Part shown: positions 24,742 through 34,204 of the stretch, piece after piece
Layout: each line of letters opens with the position of its first letter
Position numbering within the stretch: the stretch's first letter is position 1
DNA from: Metabacillus sp. FJAT-52054
GTDB lineage: Bacteria > Bacillota > Bacilli > Bacillales > Bacillaceae
Assembly (NCBI RefSeq): GCF_037201815.1
Contig: NZ_CP147407.1
Coordinates: 1,656,723 to 1,720,722 of the forward strand
Direction: 5' to 3'
DNA length: 64,000 nt
Program-made: the position numbers and the translations under genes
Notes under the pieces: generated by a model
Told to the model about the DNA's origin: nothing
What the model saw: the letters and a program-made list of their open reading frames with translations, nothing else
Databases searched by the model: none

Positions 24742-27321
24742 TTAAGCAGTTTCCGAATCCGATTGTGAGGCTGCAGGAATGAAAATCGTTACCTTTGTAC
24801 CTTCACCAGGGCTGCTCACTATGCTGAAATGGCCCCTGTGATCTTCAAGAATTTTACGGCAAATAAGAAGGCCGAGTCCTGTACCTTTCTCTTTCAATGA
24901 ATAGAAAGGCTCTCCAAGGAAAGGGAGGCGCTCTGGGTCAATGCCAATGCCTGTGTCTTCAATGGTGATGAGGACATGTTCACCAAAATGGGAAAGGATA
25001 AGGTGGATGCTGCCCTCTTTCGGAATCGCATCCATGGCATTCGTAAGGAAATTTAAAAATACTTGTTTTAGAGACTCCTGCTTCCCTTCAACATAATAAG
25101 GACCATTCTCCTCCTCAAAAAATTCAAATGTTATGTTCCGGTCATTTAAGTCCTGCATCAAAATGTGAACGACAGGCACGAGGATATCATCCTTTAATTC
25201 AAGCTTGACAGTCTCCATACTCTCAGGTTTAGCCAATGATAAGAATTCATTCGTCACAAGCTTAATGCGTTCAAGATCTTTTTTCATGATTCTTAAATAG
25301 TCTTTGTTCAGTTCATCTGAGGTTTCCATTAACTGAAGAAATCCTAGAACCGAGGTCAGGGGGTTTCTCACTTCATGGGCTACAGCAGTAGCCATTCGTC
25401 CTGCTAAAGCAAGCTTTTCCTGACTTTTGACCATCTTGTCCAATTCGATTTTTTCTGTAATATCCTGAAAAGTAGCAATGATGTATTCGATGTCCTGACT
25501 TTGATCGGCGTATAAAATCCGGGTATCAATCAGGATCCAGCGGTTTTCTTCTCTAATCGGATTGTACACTCCCATAACGAAATGTGAGATTTCTTTTTTC
25601 GTTAAGAGCGTTGTCATGGAAGGATGCTCCTGTCCGGTTAAATCTCGTCCATTTTCGTCTTTTGCATTCCATTCGATATTTAACGAACTCATATTTAGTA
25701 AATCAGAGCTTTCATACCCTAATATTTCTGAAGCGCATTGATTAGCAAAAACAATCGTTCCATCCGAATTTTGCACTGTGATTCCGCAGGCTATTGCATC
25801 ATAATAGCGGTTTTTTGCCGTTTCTAGAAGCACCCTGTCTGTTTGGTCATAAAAAGTGATAACCTGGCCGCGCTCATTTTTCATTGGATTAGCAGACAGC
25901 TCCAAGTGCCTCTTTTTTCGGCCATCCCCAATCTTCACCTCGATTGTGCGGTTCTCTTCAAGGAGAGAATGAATTGAAGCAGTATCCGTATACTTCAGAA
26001 GCAAGGGTTTGATTGACTGCCCTATTATATCGGAGCGGTTCATATTTATCGCGCTTAACATGGCTTGATTAACAAAGATGACGTGATGATGTTCATCAAT
26101 ACCGAGCAATCCCTCAACTGAAGAGGAAAGGATACCCTGCATTTGGTTAAAGGCGTGCTGAAATTCCTGTTCCGCTTTTTTGCGGGGCGAAATATCCCTC
26201 ATAACCACGATGACGGAAGTATCGTTCTGATTCCAGTCAGAAATGCCTTTTGCTTCTATAGAAATTGAACTTCCATCTCTTCTTGTAAGGGTGAGTTCAA
26301 TAGGACCGGCGACATCCTGCTCGTGATTTATAAGTGAATGCAGAGCTTCATGTGCCACTATTTGATCTGATGGGTGAAGAAGATTGGATATAGAACCGCC
26401 TGCCTGCATACAATTCATCCCCAGCATTTTCTCAGCCTCTAAATTCATATAGGTAAGCTTGGCATTCTGGTAAATGATAATTCCATCTGGATTATGTTCT
26501 ACAAGACGCTTGAATTTCTCATTGCTTTCCTTCAATTTTTCCTCATAAAGCTTATTTTCAGTCAAATCTATACCTGTACAAACAATATATTGAACCTGTC
26601 CATTTTGGTCAAAAATTTCTTTATTAGACCACCGAATCATCATCTTTTCGCCTGTTTTTGCCACCCAGTTATTTTCGTGAAAGGCAGGGAAGGGGGTAAC
26701 GGACCGAGAAAAGAAATCCTTTGCATTCCTGCTCTCCTCCTTCTCAAGCATGACATCCCAAATATATTTTCCTGCAGCTTCCTCAAAGGCATATCCTGTG
26801 TGAAACGTGCAATGGCGGTTCCAATCCGCAATCCTTCCATCAGGTTCCAGGAGAACGACGAATGCCTGAATCGTATCTAAAATAGAATGAGAAAATTCCT
26901 TTTCTGAGAGCAGTTGATCAAATTCCTTTTTCCTTCTTGAAATTTTTTTGATGGAAGAATAAATGAACGTTTTACCGTCCATTTTGATGAGGAAGCAATT
27001 CGCTTCAACGGGGATTTTGGTTTGGAGTTTCGTCAGCAGCTCCATTTCAACCGTAATTTCCCGTTCAATGGCGAAGCGATTCTGTATAGAGCGGAAAATT
27101 TCTGAATCAATATGCCCAAAGAACAGTGTAATGGGGTTAAGCTTTTTCATTTCTTCTCTTGTGTATCCAAGAAGGCTGCATGACTTGTCATTAAAATCAT
27201 AGAATTTTGCAGCAAGGGGTACCAATGATGTGAGTTCCGTAATAACGATTGCTTCGTTCGTTTGATTGAAATAGTAGTGTAATAGGTTGTGCGAATTTTC
27301 GCCCATTATTGAATCCTTCAT
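24742..27321 (-). CDS. Multi-PAS sensor histidine kinase of the sporulation-kinase type
   Basis: The 859-residue protein has no clear membrane segment. Five PAS-like units span ~10-620, with PAC-type joints such as EFDQLLSEKE and GQVITFYDQTD. A HisKA domain follows, with phospho-acceptor His in VAHEVRNPLTSVLGFLQLM (~645), then an HATPase domain with N-box NAMDAIP, GIGID and GTGLGL. The H-box and the HEVRNPLT form match KinA/C/E-type kinases that feed Spo0F. No response regulator is adjacent, which also fits an orphan phosphorelay kinase. The signal is unknown. The first ATG at 27321 is supported by GGGGGCGGG upstream. Confidence 0.85.
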   Translation of the reverse strand: MKDSIMGENSHNLLHYYFNQTNEAIVITELTSLVPLAAKFYDFNDKSCSLLGYTREEMKKLNPITLFFGHIDSEIFRSIQNRFAIEREITVEMELLTKLQTKIPVEANCFLIKMDGKTFIYSSIKKISRRKKEFDQLLSEKEFSHSILDTIQAFVVLLEPDGRIADWNRHCTFHTGYAFEEAAGKYIWDVMLEKEESRNAKDFFSRSVTPFPAFHENNWVAKTGEKMMIRWSNKEIFDQNGQVQYIVCTGIDLTENKLYEEKLKESNEKFKRLVEHNPDGIIIYQNAKLTYMNLEAEKMLGMNCMQAGGSISNLLHPSDQIVAHEALHSLINHEQDVAGPIELTLTRRDGSSISIEAKGISDWNQNDTSVIVVMRDISPRKKAEQEFQHAFNQMQGILSSSVEGLLGIDEHHHVIFVNQAMLSAINMNRSDIIGQSIKPLLLKYTDTASIHSLLEENRTIEVKIGDGRKKRHLELSANPMKNERGQVITFYDQTDRVLLETAKNRYYDAIACGITVQNSDGTIVFANQCASEILGYESSDLLNMSSLNIEWNAKDENGRDLTGQEHPSMTTLLTKKEISHFVMGVYNPIREENRWILIDTRILYADQSQDIEYIIATFQDITEKIELDKMVKSQEKLALAGRMATAVAHEVRNPLTSVLGFLQLMETSDELNKDYLRIMKKDLERIKLVTNEFLSLAKPESMETVKLELKDDILVPVVHILMQDLNDRNITFEFFEEENGPYYVEGKQESLKQVFLNFLTNAMDAIPKEGSIHLILSHFGEHVLITIEDTGIGIDPERLPFLGEPFYSLKEKGTGLGLLICRKILEDHRGHFSIVSSPGEGTKVTIFIPAASQSDSETA

Positions 27322-27459
27322 TTTCCCGCCCCCTTTGGCTTGGTTATCCTTATTTTATTAGATTTGTGAAAAAAATACTAATCCATTATGTGCAGATATG
27401 CATAAATTTTTTGCGGTCTTTATATACATGTACATAGACTATTGGAGAGGTGTGTAGCC

Positions 27460-29343
27460 ATGAAGCGGGAAGCGGAACTTGAACTGTTATATCTGACAGA
27501 AAAACTGAAAAATGAGCAGCTGCCTAACGGTTCCTGGTCCTATCTATTTGAAACTGGAATCAAAACGGATTGTTTTATGATTGTTCTTATAAAGGCACTC
27601 CGTCTATATAAACCGGATCTATTGAACTCCCTATCTGAAAGAATCGCAAGGAAACAAGAGAGGGATGGATCATGGAGACTGTTCCATGATCAGGAAGAAG
27701 GAGATGTATCAACAGCTATTGAAGCCTATTACGCTCTTCTGCTTTCAGGATACTATGAGGAGACGGCTCCTCAGATGATAGCGGCAAAAAGATACATCAT
27801 ATCTAAGGGAGGGATAAGAAAAGCAGGACTTTTTACAAAAATAATGCTTGCCCTTACCTCCCAGGCAGAATGGCCGTCTCTGTTGTCCGTACCGATTGAA
27901 GCGATCCTTCTTCCAAAAAATTTCCCGGTGAATATTTATGACCTTTCTGTATATGGACGCGCTAATCTTATTCCTATTCTTACAGCTGCTGCGAATAAAT
28001 TTAAGATTAAAATAGAGGGATCCCCAGATCTAACTGCTATGGAAGGTAACAGGGAGGAGCCGCTTGAGACCTACCGTTCAAGCGAGTGGAGGGGATTATT
28101 CGGTATGGTAGGTTCCGGTGTTCAGCTAATGGCGGGCGGACCAGGGCGCTTACGGAAGGATGCTTTAAAAAAAGCGGAAACCTACATGCTTCACAGGCTG
28201 GAACCGGACGGAACCCTTTACAGCTATTTCAGCTGCACCTTTTTAATGATATTTGCCCTCATGTCACTCGGATATGATCGTGAGCACCCTGTAATTACGA
28301 AGGCAGTACAAGGTTTGATTAATATGGCGGCCGTCACTCCAGAAGGGCTGCATATGCAATATACGACAGCCCACGTATGGAATACATCCCTTCTTTCCTA
28401 TGCCCTTCAAGAAGCAGGCGTAAGCGGCTCCATTATTCAAAAGGCAAACCGGTATTTGCGCTCAAAACAGCATATACAGTATGGGGACTGGGTCATTCAC
28501 AATCCGAAAGCTGCACCAGGAGGCTGGGGCTTTTCGGATATCAATACAATGAACCCTGATATAGATGATACGACAGCTTCTTTAAGGGCGATTAAAATAG
28601 AGGCAGCAGAAAATTTCCAAAGCCGGGAAGCATGGAACAAAGGGCTGCAATGGCTGCTGTCCATGCAGAATGGCGATGGGGGATGGGCCTCTTTTGAACG
28701 AAATGCTGCCCCTCCATATGTCCACTTCGTCCCAATTGAAAAAGCGGAATTCATCATTTCAGATGAATCATCAGCGGATTTAACAGGGCGGACAATTGAA
28801 TTTCTTTGCACGTTTGCCAATCTTAATCCTGAGAATTCAGCTGTTCAAAAAGGAATAAGGTGGATCCTTAAACACCAGGAAACGGACGGGTCATGGAATT
28901 CCAGATGGGGAATCTGCTATATATATGGAACATGGGCTGCAGTTACAGGACTTGCGGCAGCCGGATATTCAGAAGATTCTCCACCCATACAGCGTGCAAA
29001 ACAATGGCTTGAGCAGCATCAGAATTCTGATGGCGGCTGGGGAGAATCCTGTAAAAGCGATATCATGAATCACTATGTGCCGCTTGGAACAAGTACCCTG
29101 ACACAAACCGCCTGGGCGATTGAAGCTCTCCTTTGCTGCAGCAAGGAGATAACACCTTCTGTGGAAAGGGGAATTCGCTACCTTATCAGCCATATAAGGA
29201 AAAAGGATTGGACGTCATACTATCCTAAGGGACAGGGCTTTGCCGGCCAATTTTATATACACTATGAAAGCTATGACTTTGTATATCCGCTTTTGGCATT
29301 ATCACGATTTATTAAAAGGGCAAATGAAGGGGAGAGTGCATAG
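27460..29343 (+). CDS. sqhC: Squalene-hopene cyclase family enzyme (SqhC, tetraprenyl-curcumene cyclase type)
   Basis: The protein has 627 residues from ATG 27460 (GGAGAGG upstream). The catalytic protonating motif DIDD is at residues 367-370, and several QW repeats are visible (QNGDGGWAS, QETDGSWNS, QNSDGGWGE). The length and motifs fit SqhC of B. subtilis (~632 residues), which cyclises linear C35 terpenes to sporulenol in spore membranes, or squalene to hopene. It is a peripheral membrane enzyme. It is followed 39 bp later by a small heat-shock-type gene on the same strand, perhaps a sporulation operon. Confidence 0.92.
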   Translation: MKREAELELLYLTEKLKNEQLPNGSWSYLFETGIKTDCFMIVLIKALRLYKPDLLNSLSERIARKQERDGSWRLFHDQEEGDVSTAIEAYYALLLSGYYEETAPQMIAAKRYIISKGGIRKAGLFTKIMLALTSQAEWPSLLSVPIEAILLPKNFPVNIYDLSVYGRANLIPILTAAANKFKIKIEGSPDLTAMEGNREEPLETYRSSEWRGLFGMVGSGVQLMAGGPGRLRKDALKKAETYMLHRLEPDGTLYSYFSCTFLMIFALMSLGYDREHPVITKAVQGLINMAAVTPEGLHMQYTTAHVWNTSLLSYALQEAGVSGSIIQKANRYLRSKQHIQYGDWVIHNPKAAPGGWGFSDINTMNPDIDDTTASLRAIKIEAAENFQSREAWNKGLQWLLSMQNGDGGWASFERNAAPPYVHFVPIEKAEFIISDESSADLTGRTIEFLCTFANLNPENSAVQKGIRWILKHQETDGSWNSRWGICYIYGTWAAVTGLAAAGYSEDSPPIQRAKQWLEQHQNSDGGWGESCKSDIMNHYVPLGTSTLTQTAWAIEALLCCSKEITPSVERGIRYLISHIRKKDWTSYYPKGQGFAGQFYIHYESYDFVYPLLALSRFIKRANEGESA

Positions 29344-29382
29344 GCTATAGCAGAAACCAATTGGATAGGAGCTGCTAAAGTC

Positions 29383-29796
29383 ATGCCGGAAGATAAAAAT
29401 AGACCGAATGCAGGACCAATGAGGATGATCAATGATTTCTTCGAAAACCGCCCCTCCAAATCTCTGCTTGATACGATCGATGATATCTTTACACGAAACC
29501 CAAACAAGATGTACTTTGGAGTGGACATGACAGAAACGATGACCCACTATATCATTAAGGCGGAAATTCCCGGTATATCAAAAGAGGAAATCGATTTGGA
29601 ACTAGAGAATCAGGATTTAATCATAAGGCTTTTCCCAGATCCGAAGAATAAAGACGGAGCAAAATGGGAAGGGGCAATCCGGACCATCGAGCTGCCCGGC
29701 AACGCGATTTTACAGGACATGAAAGCTCAATACCGCAGTGGAATTCTAAGTGTACGCTTTCCTAAAAAACAAGGGAAGAAAATTATCGTTGAATAA
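29383..29796 (+). CDS. Hsp20/alpha-crystallin-type small heat-shock protein
   Basis: The 137-residue protein has an alpha-crystallin domain at ~48-130 (YIIKAEIPGISKEEIDLELEN segment, then IELPGNAILQDMKAQYRSGILSVRFPK). It lacks the usual C-terminal IxI motif; the tail KKIIVE has only a partial match. In Bacillus such proteins act as holdases or, as CotM/CotP, as spore coat proteins. The position directly behind sqhC favours a spore role, which is inference. Confidence 0.85.
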   Translation: MPEDKNRPNAGPMRMINDFFENRPSKSLLDTIDDIFTRNPNKMYFGVDMTETMTHYIIKAEIPGISKEEIDLELENQDLIIRLFPDPKNKDGAKWEGAIRTIELPGNAILQDMKAQYRSGILSVRFPKKQGKKIIVE

Positions 29797-29797
29797 A

Positions 29798-29834
29798 AGC
29801 GGGCTTAACCTTATGAGGTTAAGCCCGCTCTTTG
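29798..29834. terminator. Bidirectional terminator
   Basis: AGCGGGCTTAACC and GGTTAAGCCCGCT form a 13-bp perfect stem with loop TTATGA. It lies between the Hsp20 gene and the convergent small membrane protein gene. Confidence 0.9.
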
Positions 29835-29836
29835 TC

Positions 29837-30088
29837 CTAAAAAAGGAAAAACAAAACAATTCCTATCACAGTAAACATAATTAAGAACATAATCCAAAAA
29901 AGCTGTTTCTCACGGGGGTTAAACCATCTGAGAAGGGATCCGGCAGCAGCGATTATTAAAAATGCCCCAACCCATTCAGAAAGAACGGTAAACGGCTTTT
30001 GGGGAAAATGTCCAATCTGAATGACTGATAAAATCAGCATAGAATAAATCAATCCATTTAAAAGAAACAGGACCATCCATCTTTTCAT
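29837..30088 (-). CDS. Small integral membrane protein
   Basis: The 83-residue protein has three hydrophobic helices (~4-23, ~38-55 and ~65-83) joined by short basic loops (RWFNPREKQ). The family was not recognised. It lies upstream of the tandem array in the other orientation. Confidence 0.6.
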   Translation of the reverse strand: MKRWMVLFLLNGLIYSMLILSVIQIGHFPQKPFTVLSEWVGAFLIIAAAGSLLRWFNPREKQLFWIMFLIMFTVIGIVLFFLF

Positions 30089-30284
30089 ATCAATTCCTCA
30101 ACTTTCACTCCATTTGTATATGGTAGCTGATTTAGTAAGTTTTTTTCAAATTACGACAAAAAATGAGTATAATGACCTGGTTTTTGGCTGGTGAGTATGT
30201 TGAGGTAAGGCTGCTAGAAATGTATACATAAAAAAACTGACATTGAAGTAAATGATGAAATGGCAGGCATCACGGAGAAAAAGT

Positions 30285-30585
30285 GGAATGCCAGGGAAGG
30301 ATGCCAGGCATTGGGTGAAAAAGAAGGAATGCCAGGGAAGGATGCCAGGCATTGGGTGAAAAAAAAGGAATGCCAGGGAAGGATGCCAGGCATTGGGTGA
30401 AAAAGAAGGAATGCCAGGGAAGGATGCCAGGCATTGGGTGAAAAAGAAGGAATGCCAGGGAAGGATGCCAGGCATTGCGTAAGAAGGGTGCAATGCCAGG
30501 GAAGAATGCCAGGCATTGGGTGAAAAAGAAGGAGAATGCCAGGCATTGCAAAAAAAGGTGCAATGCCAAATAAGAACGCCATCAG
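30285..30585. repeat. 41-bp tandem repeat array with internal palindrome
   Basis: Units begin at 30285, 30326, 30367, 30408, 30449 and ~30490, exactly 41 bp apart, then a shortened copy begins near 30531 and decayed half-copies follow to ~30585. A degenerate half-copy precedes at ~30260. Each unit holds GGAATGCCAGG, then ATGCCAGGCAT (an 11-bp palindrome) and a G/A-rich tail GGGTGAAAAAGAA. Units are contiguous, so this is not CRISPR. Frames across it change phase with each copy and are not coding. The array fills the gap between divergent genes. Confidence 0.92.
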
Positions 30586-30688
30586 TAGAATGGCAGGACG
30601 CTGAATAATCCGTCAAATCGTATGAATTGCTTTTACAGTGATATAATAAAATTTGGATAAATTTTTTTATAATAAAGGGGAATGAAAT

Positions 30689-31204
30689 ATGAACACTCCG
30701 ACTAAAACCTGTAAAGAATCTTTTGTGGTTAAAACATCTATGGTACTGCCTCCGGATACTAACAATCATGGCACTCTTTTTGGCGGAAGGCTGATGGCTT
30801 ATATTGATGATGTAGCTGCGATTGCTGCTACAAGGCATTCAAGAACGCTCGTGGTAACGGCTTCCACCGATTCTGTTGATTTTCTGCATCCGATCATGGT
30901 CGGTCATTCTGTTTGCTTGGAAGCATTCGTGACCTATACCGGAAGAACATCCATGGAGATCTTTGTCAAAGTGGTCGCGGAGGATATGCTCTCAGGTGAC
31001 CGCAATGTTTGCGCGTTAAGCTTCCTGACCTTTGTCGCTGTAGATGCAAATAATAAGCCAACGCCTGTTCCTCAGGTGATTCCTCAAACGGAGATGGAAA
31101 AACAGCTGAATGAAACGGCAAAAGCACGAGCCCAAGCAAGAAGGAATAGAAAGCAGGAATTTGAAAAAATGGCAGAAATGTTCGGAACGGATATGCCTTG
31201 GTAA
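30689..31204 (+). CDS. Acyl-CoA thioesterase, hotdog fold (YkhA-like)
   Basis: The 171-residue protein has the acyl-CoA thioesterase motif NHGTLFGGRLMAYIDDVAAIAA (HGTLFGG with the catalytic Asp in IDD) and the second strand SVDFLHPIMVGH. This fits YkhA/YciA-type hexameric thioesterases that hydrolyse acyl-CoA to free acid and CoA. AAGGGGAATG precedes the start. The 41-bp array lies ~100 bp upstream. Confidence 0.9.
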   Translation: MNTPTKTCKESFVVKTSMVLPPDTNNHGTLFGGRLMAYIDDVAAIAATRHSRTLVVTASTDSVDFLHPIMVGHSVCLEAFVTYTGRTSMEIFVKVVAEDMLSGDRNVCALSFLTFVAVDANNKPTPVPQVIPQTEMEKQLNETAKARAQARRNRKQEFEKMAEMFGTDMPW

Positions 31205-31324
31205 GGTGACCCAAAATTTATTCCATAAACTGGACAGGTTTTTTCATCAGTCTGACTTCTTTTTAGCACTCAATTGTGATTTAATGAGGGTATAAAAGCA
31301 TTATGGTTCGGGGGAGGATCCGTT

Positions 31325-31750
31325 ATGAAAATTAACTTTACGAAACAGCAGTATCATACGCTTTTGAAGATGCTTTACCTCTCAACCTGGGTTGGGGCAA
31401 GAGAAGAGCACGAGGAGCAGGCGGATGAATTTTTCGATTTGGAAAATTATGTCCTGTCCTTTGCCAAATCATACGGTGTTGAGCATTTAGTAGATTATGA
31501 TTCTCTGGAAGATGAATACTATGCTTCCCGCCAGCTGGATGAGGAGCTGGAAGACATTATTGCTGATTATGAGGAAGAAGTCTTCTGGGATAAACTTTGC
31601 GCTCTGCTCGCCCGCCGCGATTTAATGAAAGAAGAAACGGTGATGAATACATACAGCCCTGAACAGCGTTTTGAACGGCTCATGGAAATAGAAGAAAAGT
31701 ATCATCAATATTTTGAAGAATTTGGTCTTGAAAAAATTAAATTAGATTAG
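31325..31750 (+). CDS. Conserved acidic protein of unknown function
   Basis: The 141-residue, very acidic helical protein has repeated aromatic/acidic segments (EDEYYASRQLDEELEDIIADYEEE). There is no signal, membrane or metal motif. GGGGGAGG precedes the ATG and a good terminator follows. The function is unknown; it resembles conserved Bacillus hypothetical proteins. Confidence 0.75.
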   Translation: MKINFTKQQYHTLLKMLYLSTWVGAREEHEEQADEFFDLENYVLSFAKSYGVEHLVDYDSLEDEYYASRQLDEELEDIIADYEEEVFWDKLCALLARRDLMKEETVMNTYSPEQRFERLMEIEEKYHQYFEEFGLEKIKLD

Positions 31751-31757
31751 TCTCACT

Positions 31758-31787
31758 AACTGGTTCCCTGCTGGGACCAGTTTTTTT
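31758..31787 (+). terminator. Intrinsic terminator
   Basis: AACTGGTTCCC pairs with GGGACCAGTT around TGCT, followed by seven T. Confidence 0.9.
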
Positions 31788-32041
31788 AAATCCGGATATG
31801 GGAATAGAACTGTTATGGAGAAAGCGGGTGCAGTCTATAATATCTTTTAATAAGATAATCCTCATGCATAGTCCTATGATCATACAAGGATGCAAGAAGT
31901 TAAAAATACCATCTGCCGGCTTAATTTGAGAATTTAAATATCTTGGATTGAACATGCAAAGGATCTTACAGCGGTCAAGAAAGCGAAAGTTTATGTAAGC
32001 TGGATGTTACCTATATTTTGTCATGAAGGGGATGCTCGTTC

Positions 32042-33502
32042 ATGTTTATCTGTACAAAAGAGAATATACGTCTTATAGACAGGCAGGCAGAAGAAAGAGG
32101 AATAAGCGGATTTACATTAATGGAAAATGCGGGTGCTGGACTGTATAGAGAAATTTCCACCCTGGTTACTAAGCAGCAGGAGATTTGCATTGCTGCAGGA
32201 AAAGGCAATAATGGCGGTGATGGAATTGTTTTGGCCAGGTACCTGCTTCTCAACGGCTATCAGACAAAGCTATTCTTTCCATTTGGTCTTCCTGCAGAGG
32301 ATGGAACAGCAGGCCGGCATCTCCATTATTTAACTGCCTGCGGTTTTTCACCCTTTGCGGATGCTATTGAAGGTGATGTTATCGTTGACGCGCTTTTTGG
32401 TATTGGCTTCCAGCAGCCCTTGAGAGAAGAAGCAAAGGTATGGGTCAGACGATTAAACGAAAAGCAAGCACTTAAAATTTCAATAGACATACCTTCCGGA
32501 GTGGAAGCTGACCATGGTTCGGTAAGTGAAGCGTTCCGGGCGGACTATACATTTTGTTTACATGGATACAAGCCATCCGCTATTTTGATTCCATCAACAG
32601 CATATTATGGGAAAGTGTCGACAGTATCCATTGGACTTCCCCAGGATAGCAAATTAAAGATATGGACTGAGGAAGATGCAATTAACGCATGGCCATCCTT
32701 TTCACCCTTTGCTCATAAAGGAAGCTTCGGTACAGGCTATATCATAGCCGGGAGTGACCATATGCCCGGCAGCGCCATGCTCGCAGCGAAGGGAGCGCTG
32801 AGAAGCGGTATTGGAAAGCTGATTATGGGGACAAGCCAATTTGCTTCAGCAATATTGGCAGGTGAAGTCCCTGAAACCACATACGAGTTTGACGGACTTG
32901 AAAAAACGGCTAGCGGGTTTGTCCCTGAAAAGTTGAAAGCAGCCGCTATTGGACCGGGATTAGAGAACAAGAATTATATTGAACAAGCAGTCCAAAACTT
33001 GCTGAAAGAAGATTTTCCAGTAGTTTTGGACGCAGGTGCTCTGCAAAAGCGGGAGTATAAAAAAAGAGAAGTACCCCCAATTCTTACTCCCCATCCAGGT
33101 GAGTTCAGCAGGATGACTGGATTGAATGTAAATGAAATTCAGAGCAGCCGGATCCAGGCTGCCCTTCAATATGCAGATGAACATGATGTTATCCTATTGT
33201 TAAAGGGAGAGCATACGGTCATTGCCTTTCCTGATGGTGAAGCGATAGTCAACCTGACAGGTAATTCTGCACTTGCAAAAGGCGGAACTGGGGATACCCT
33301 TACCGGAATTTTAACCGCTTGTTTGTGCACCCATCAAAACGTTAAAGAGGCAGCTGCAAATGCCGTATTTATCCATGGAAAGACGGCAGATCTGTGGGTA
33401 AGCAAATATGGAGCCCGCTCCATGACTGCAAGTGATATTTCGGATATGATTCCAGAAGTGATGAAGTACCTTGAGAATAAGAAGGAGACTTATAGTGGAT
33501 GA
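32042..33502 (+). CDS. nnrDE: Bifunctional NAD(P)HX epimerase/ADP-dependent dehydratase
   Basis: The 486-residue fusion has an N-terminal YjeF_N epimerase domain (~1-205; GKGNNGGDGIVLAR phosphate-binding loop, VDALFGIG) and a C-terminal ribokinase-like dehydratase (~220-480; LTPHPGEFSRM, GTGDTLTGIL with the catalytic Asp). It repairs hydrated NADH and NADPH using ADP. The fused form is common in bacteria. GAAGGGGA precedes the ATG. The following DUF6884-like gene overlaps by 4 bp. Confidence 0.93.
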   Translation: MFICTKENIRLIDRQAEERGISGFTLMENAGAGLYREISTLVTKQQEICIAAGKGNNGGDGIVLARYLLLNGYQTKLFFPFGLPAEDGTAGRHLHYLTACGFSPFADAIEGDVIVDALFGIGFQQPLREEAKVWVRRLNEKQALKISIDIPSGVEADHGSVSEAFRADYTFCLHGYKPSAILIPSTAYYGKVSTVSIGLPQDSKLKIWTEEDAINAWPSFSPFAHKGSFGTGYIIAGSDHMPGSAMLAAKGALRSGIGKLIMGTSQFASAILAGEVPETTYEFDGLEKTASGFVPEKLKAAAIGPGLENKNYIEQAVQNLLKEDFPVVLDAGALQKREYKKREVPPILTPHPGEFSRMTGLNVNEIQSSRIQAALQYADEHDVILLLKGEHTVIAFPDGEAIVNLTGNSALAKGGTGDTLTGILTACLCTHQNVKEAAANAVFIHGKTADLWVSKYGARSMTASDISDMIPEVMKYLENKKETYSG

Positions 33503-33951
33503 ATAGATTATGCATTATTCCATGCGGGAAACGGAAAATTTGGGATAAACAGCCTGGACTTGGACCCGTTCAAGCTCAGTATGCTTATACCGGTGTTTTT
33601 CACACTCTCTGCCAAGCATATGCCCGCACCTTTTTTTCTTCCTGGGTTATCCTCTCTGCAAAGCATGGATTTTTAAAACCAGAGGAACTGGTTCCGGGAA
33701 ATTACGATCTCGCTTTTCAGATGAAGCATCCTGAGATTATTAGTATCCGAGATCTGCGAAATCAGCTGGACAAAAAGAAATTGAATAATGTAGATCAAAT
33801 TTTCATGCTGGGCGGGAAGAAATTTGACCGGATTCTATCAGAGGTTTTTGGAAAATCGGTGCAATTTCCCTTAAAGGGTTCAAAGGGAATTGGAGAGATG
33901 CAGAGAAAGCTAAAGACAGCGGTGGAAACTGAGACTGAAATCGTTTGTTAA
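33499..33951 (+). CDS. DUF6884-like protein
   Basis: The 150-residue protein has an N-terminal IIPCGKRKIW motif, YTGVFH, and WVILSAKHGFLKPEELVPGNYD. These match the pattern of DUF6884/YaaA-type proteins (C-G-x-x-K near the N-terminus, then S-A-K-H/Y-G). The biochemical role is unknown. It is translationally coupled to nnrDE through ATGA. Confidence 0.7.
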   Translation: MNRLCIIPCGKRKIWDKQPGLGPVQAQYAYTGVFHTLCQAYARTFFSSWVILSAKHGFLKPEELVPGNYDLAFQMKHPEIISIRDLRNQLDKKKLNNVDQIFMLGGKKFDRILSEVFGKSVQFPLKGSKGIGEMQRKLKTAVETETEIVC

Positions 33952-34204
33952 TAATTTTGTTTATTGATAAAAGGACATCAAATTTTCTGCTATGATAATG
34001 GTATATGGTTAGTAAGCTCAGGGGAAAAGGGGATAACTATAAAAATAGCTTCACGTTTGCTGAAGCTGTACGGCAGTTAGGCTGGAATTTATCCTTACAG
34101 CGAGAAGGCCCCACAATAAAGTTTCTCCAGTAAATTAAGTGGCGGAGTTCAATAATCGGAATGATAAACTTTTTTACAATGCCTACATAAAGGGGACTAT
34201 ACAT
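33952..34204 (+). promoter_or_regulatory. Possibly structured leader upstream of ktrC
   Basis: A 7-bp perfect hairpin, AGCTTCA (34047-34053) with TGAAGCT (34061-34067), lies amid G/A-rich sequence. I compared it by eye with the c-di-AMP (ydaO) and Mg (ykoK) riboswitch cores and found no match. No gene is seen here. Confidence 0.25.

Noticed and set aside
27402..27441. Sigma-K-like -10 (CATAGACTA) before sqhC
   Set aside because: The start of transcription would fall on the ribosome binding site, so it cannot serve this gene.
30285..30585. CRISPR array
   Set aside because: Units are contiguous and near-identical over their whole 41 bp, with no variable spacers and no cas genes.
30146..30838. 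Long minus-strand frames through the 41-bp array
   Set aside because: The product would be a repeat of WHSFFFTQCLASFPG-like peptides in three overlapping phases, an expected by-product of a 41-bp period; there is no ribosome binding site.
32642..32970. Functional reading of small frames antisense to nnrDE
   Set aside because: No start signals; the sense gene is unambiguous.
33952..34204. c-di-AMP (ydaO) or Mg (ykoK) riboswitch before ktrC
   Set aside because: The conserved core blocks of both classes are absent by eye.
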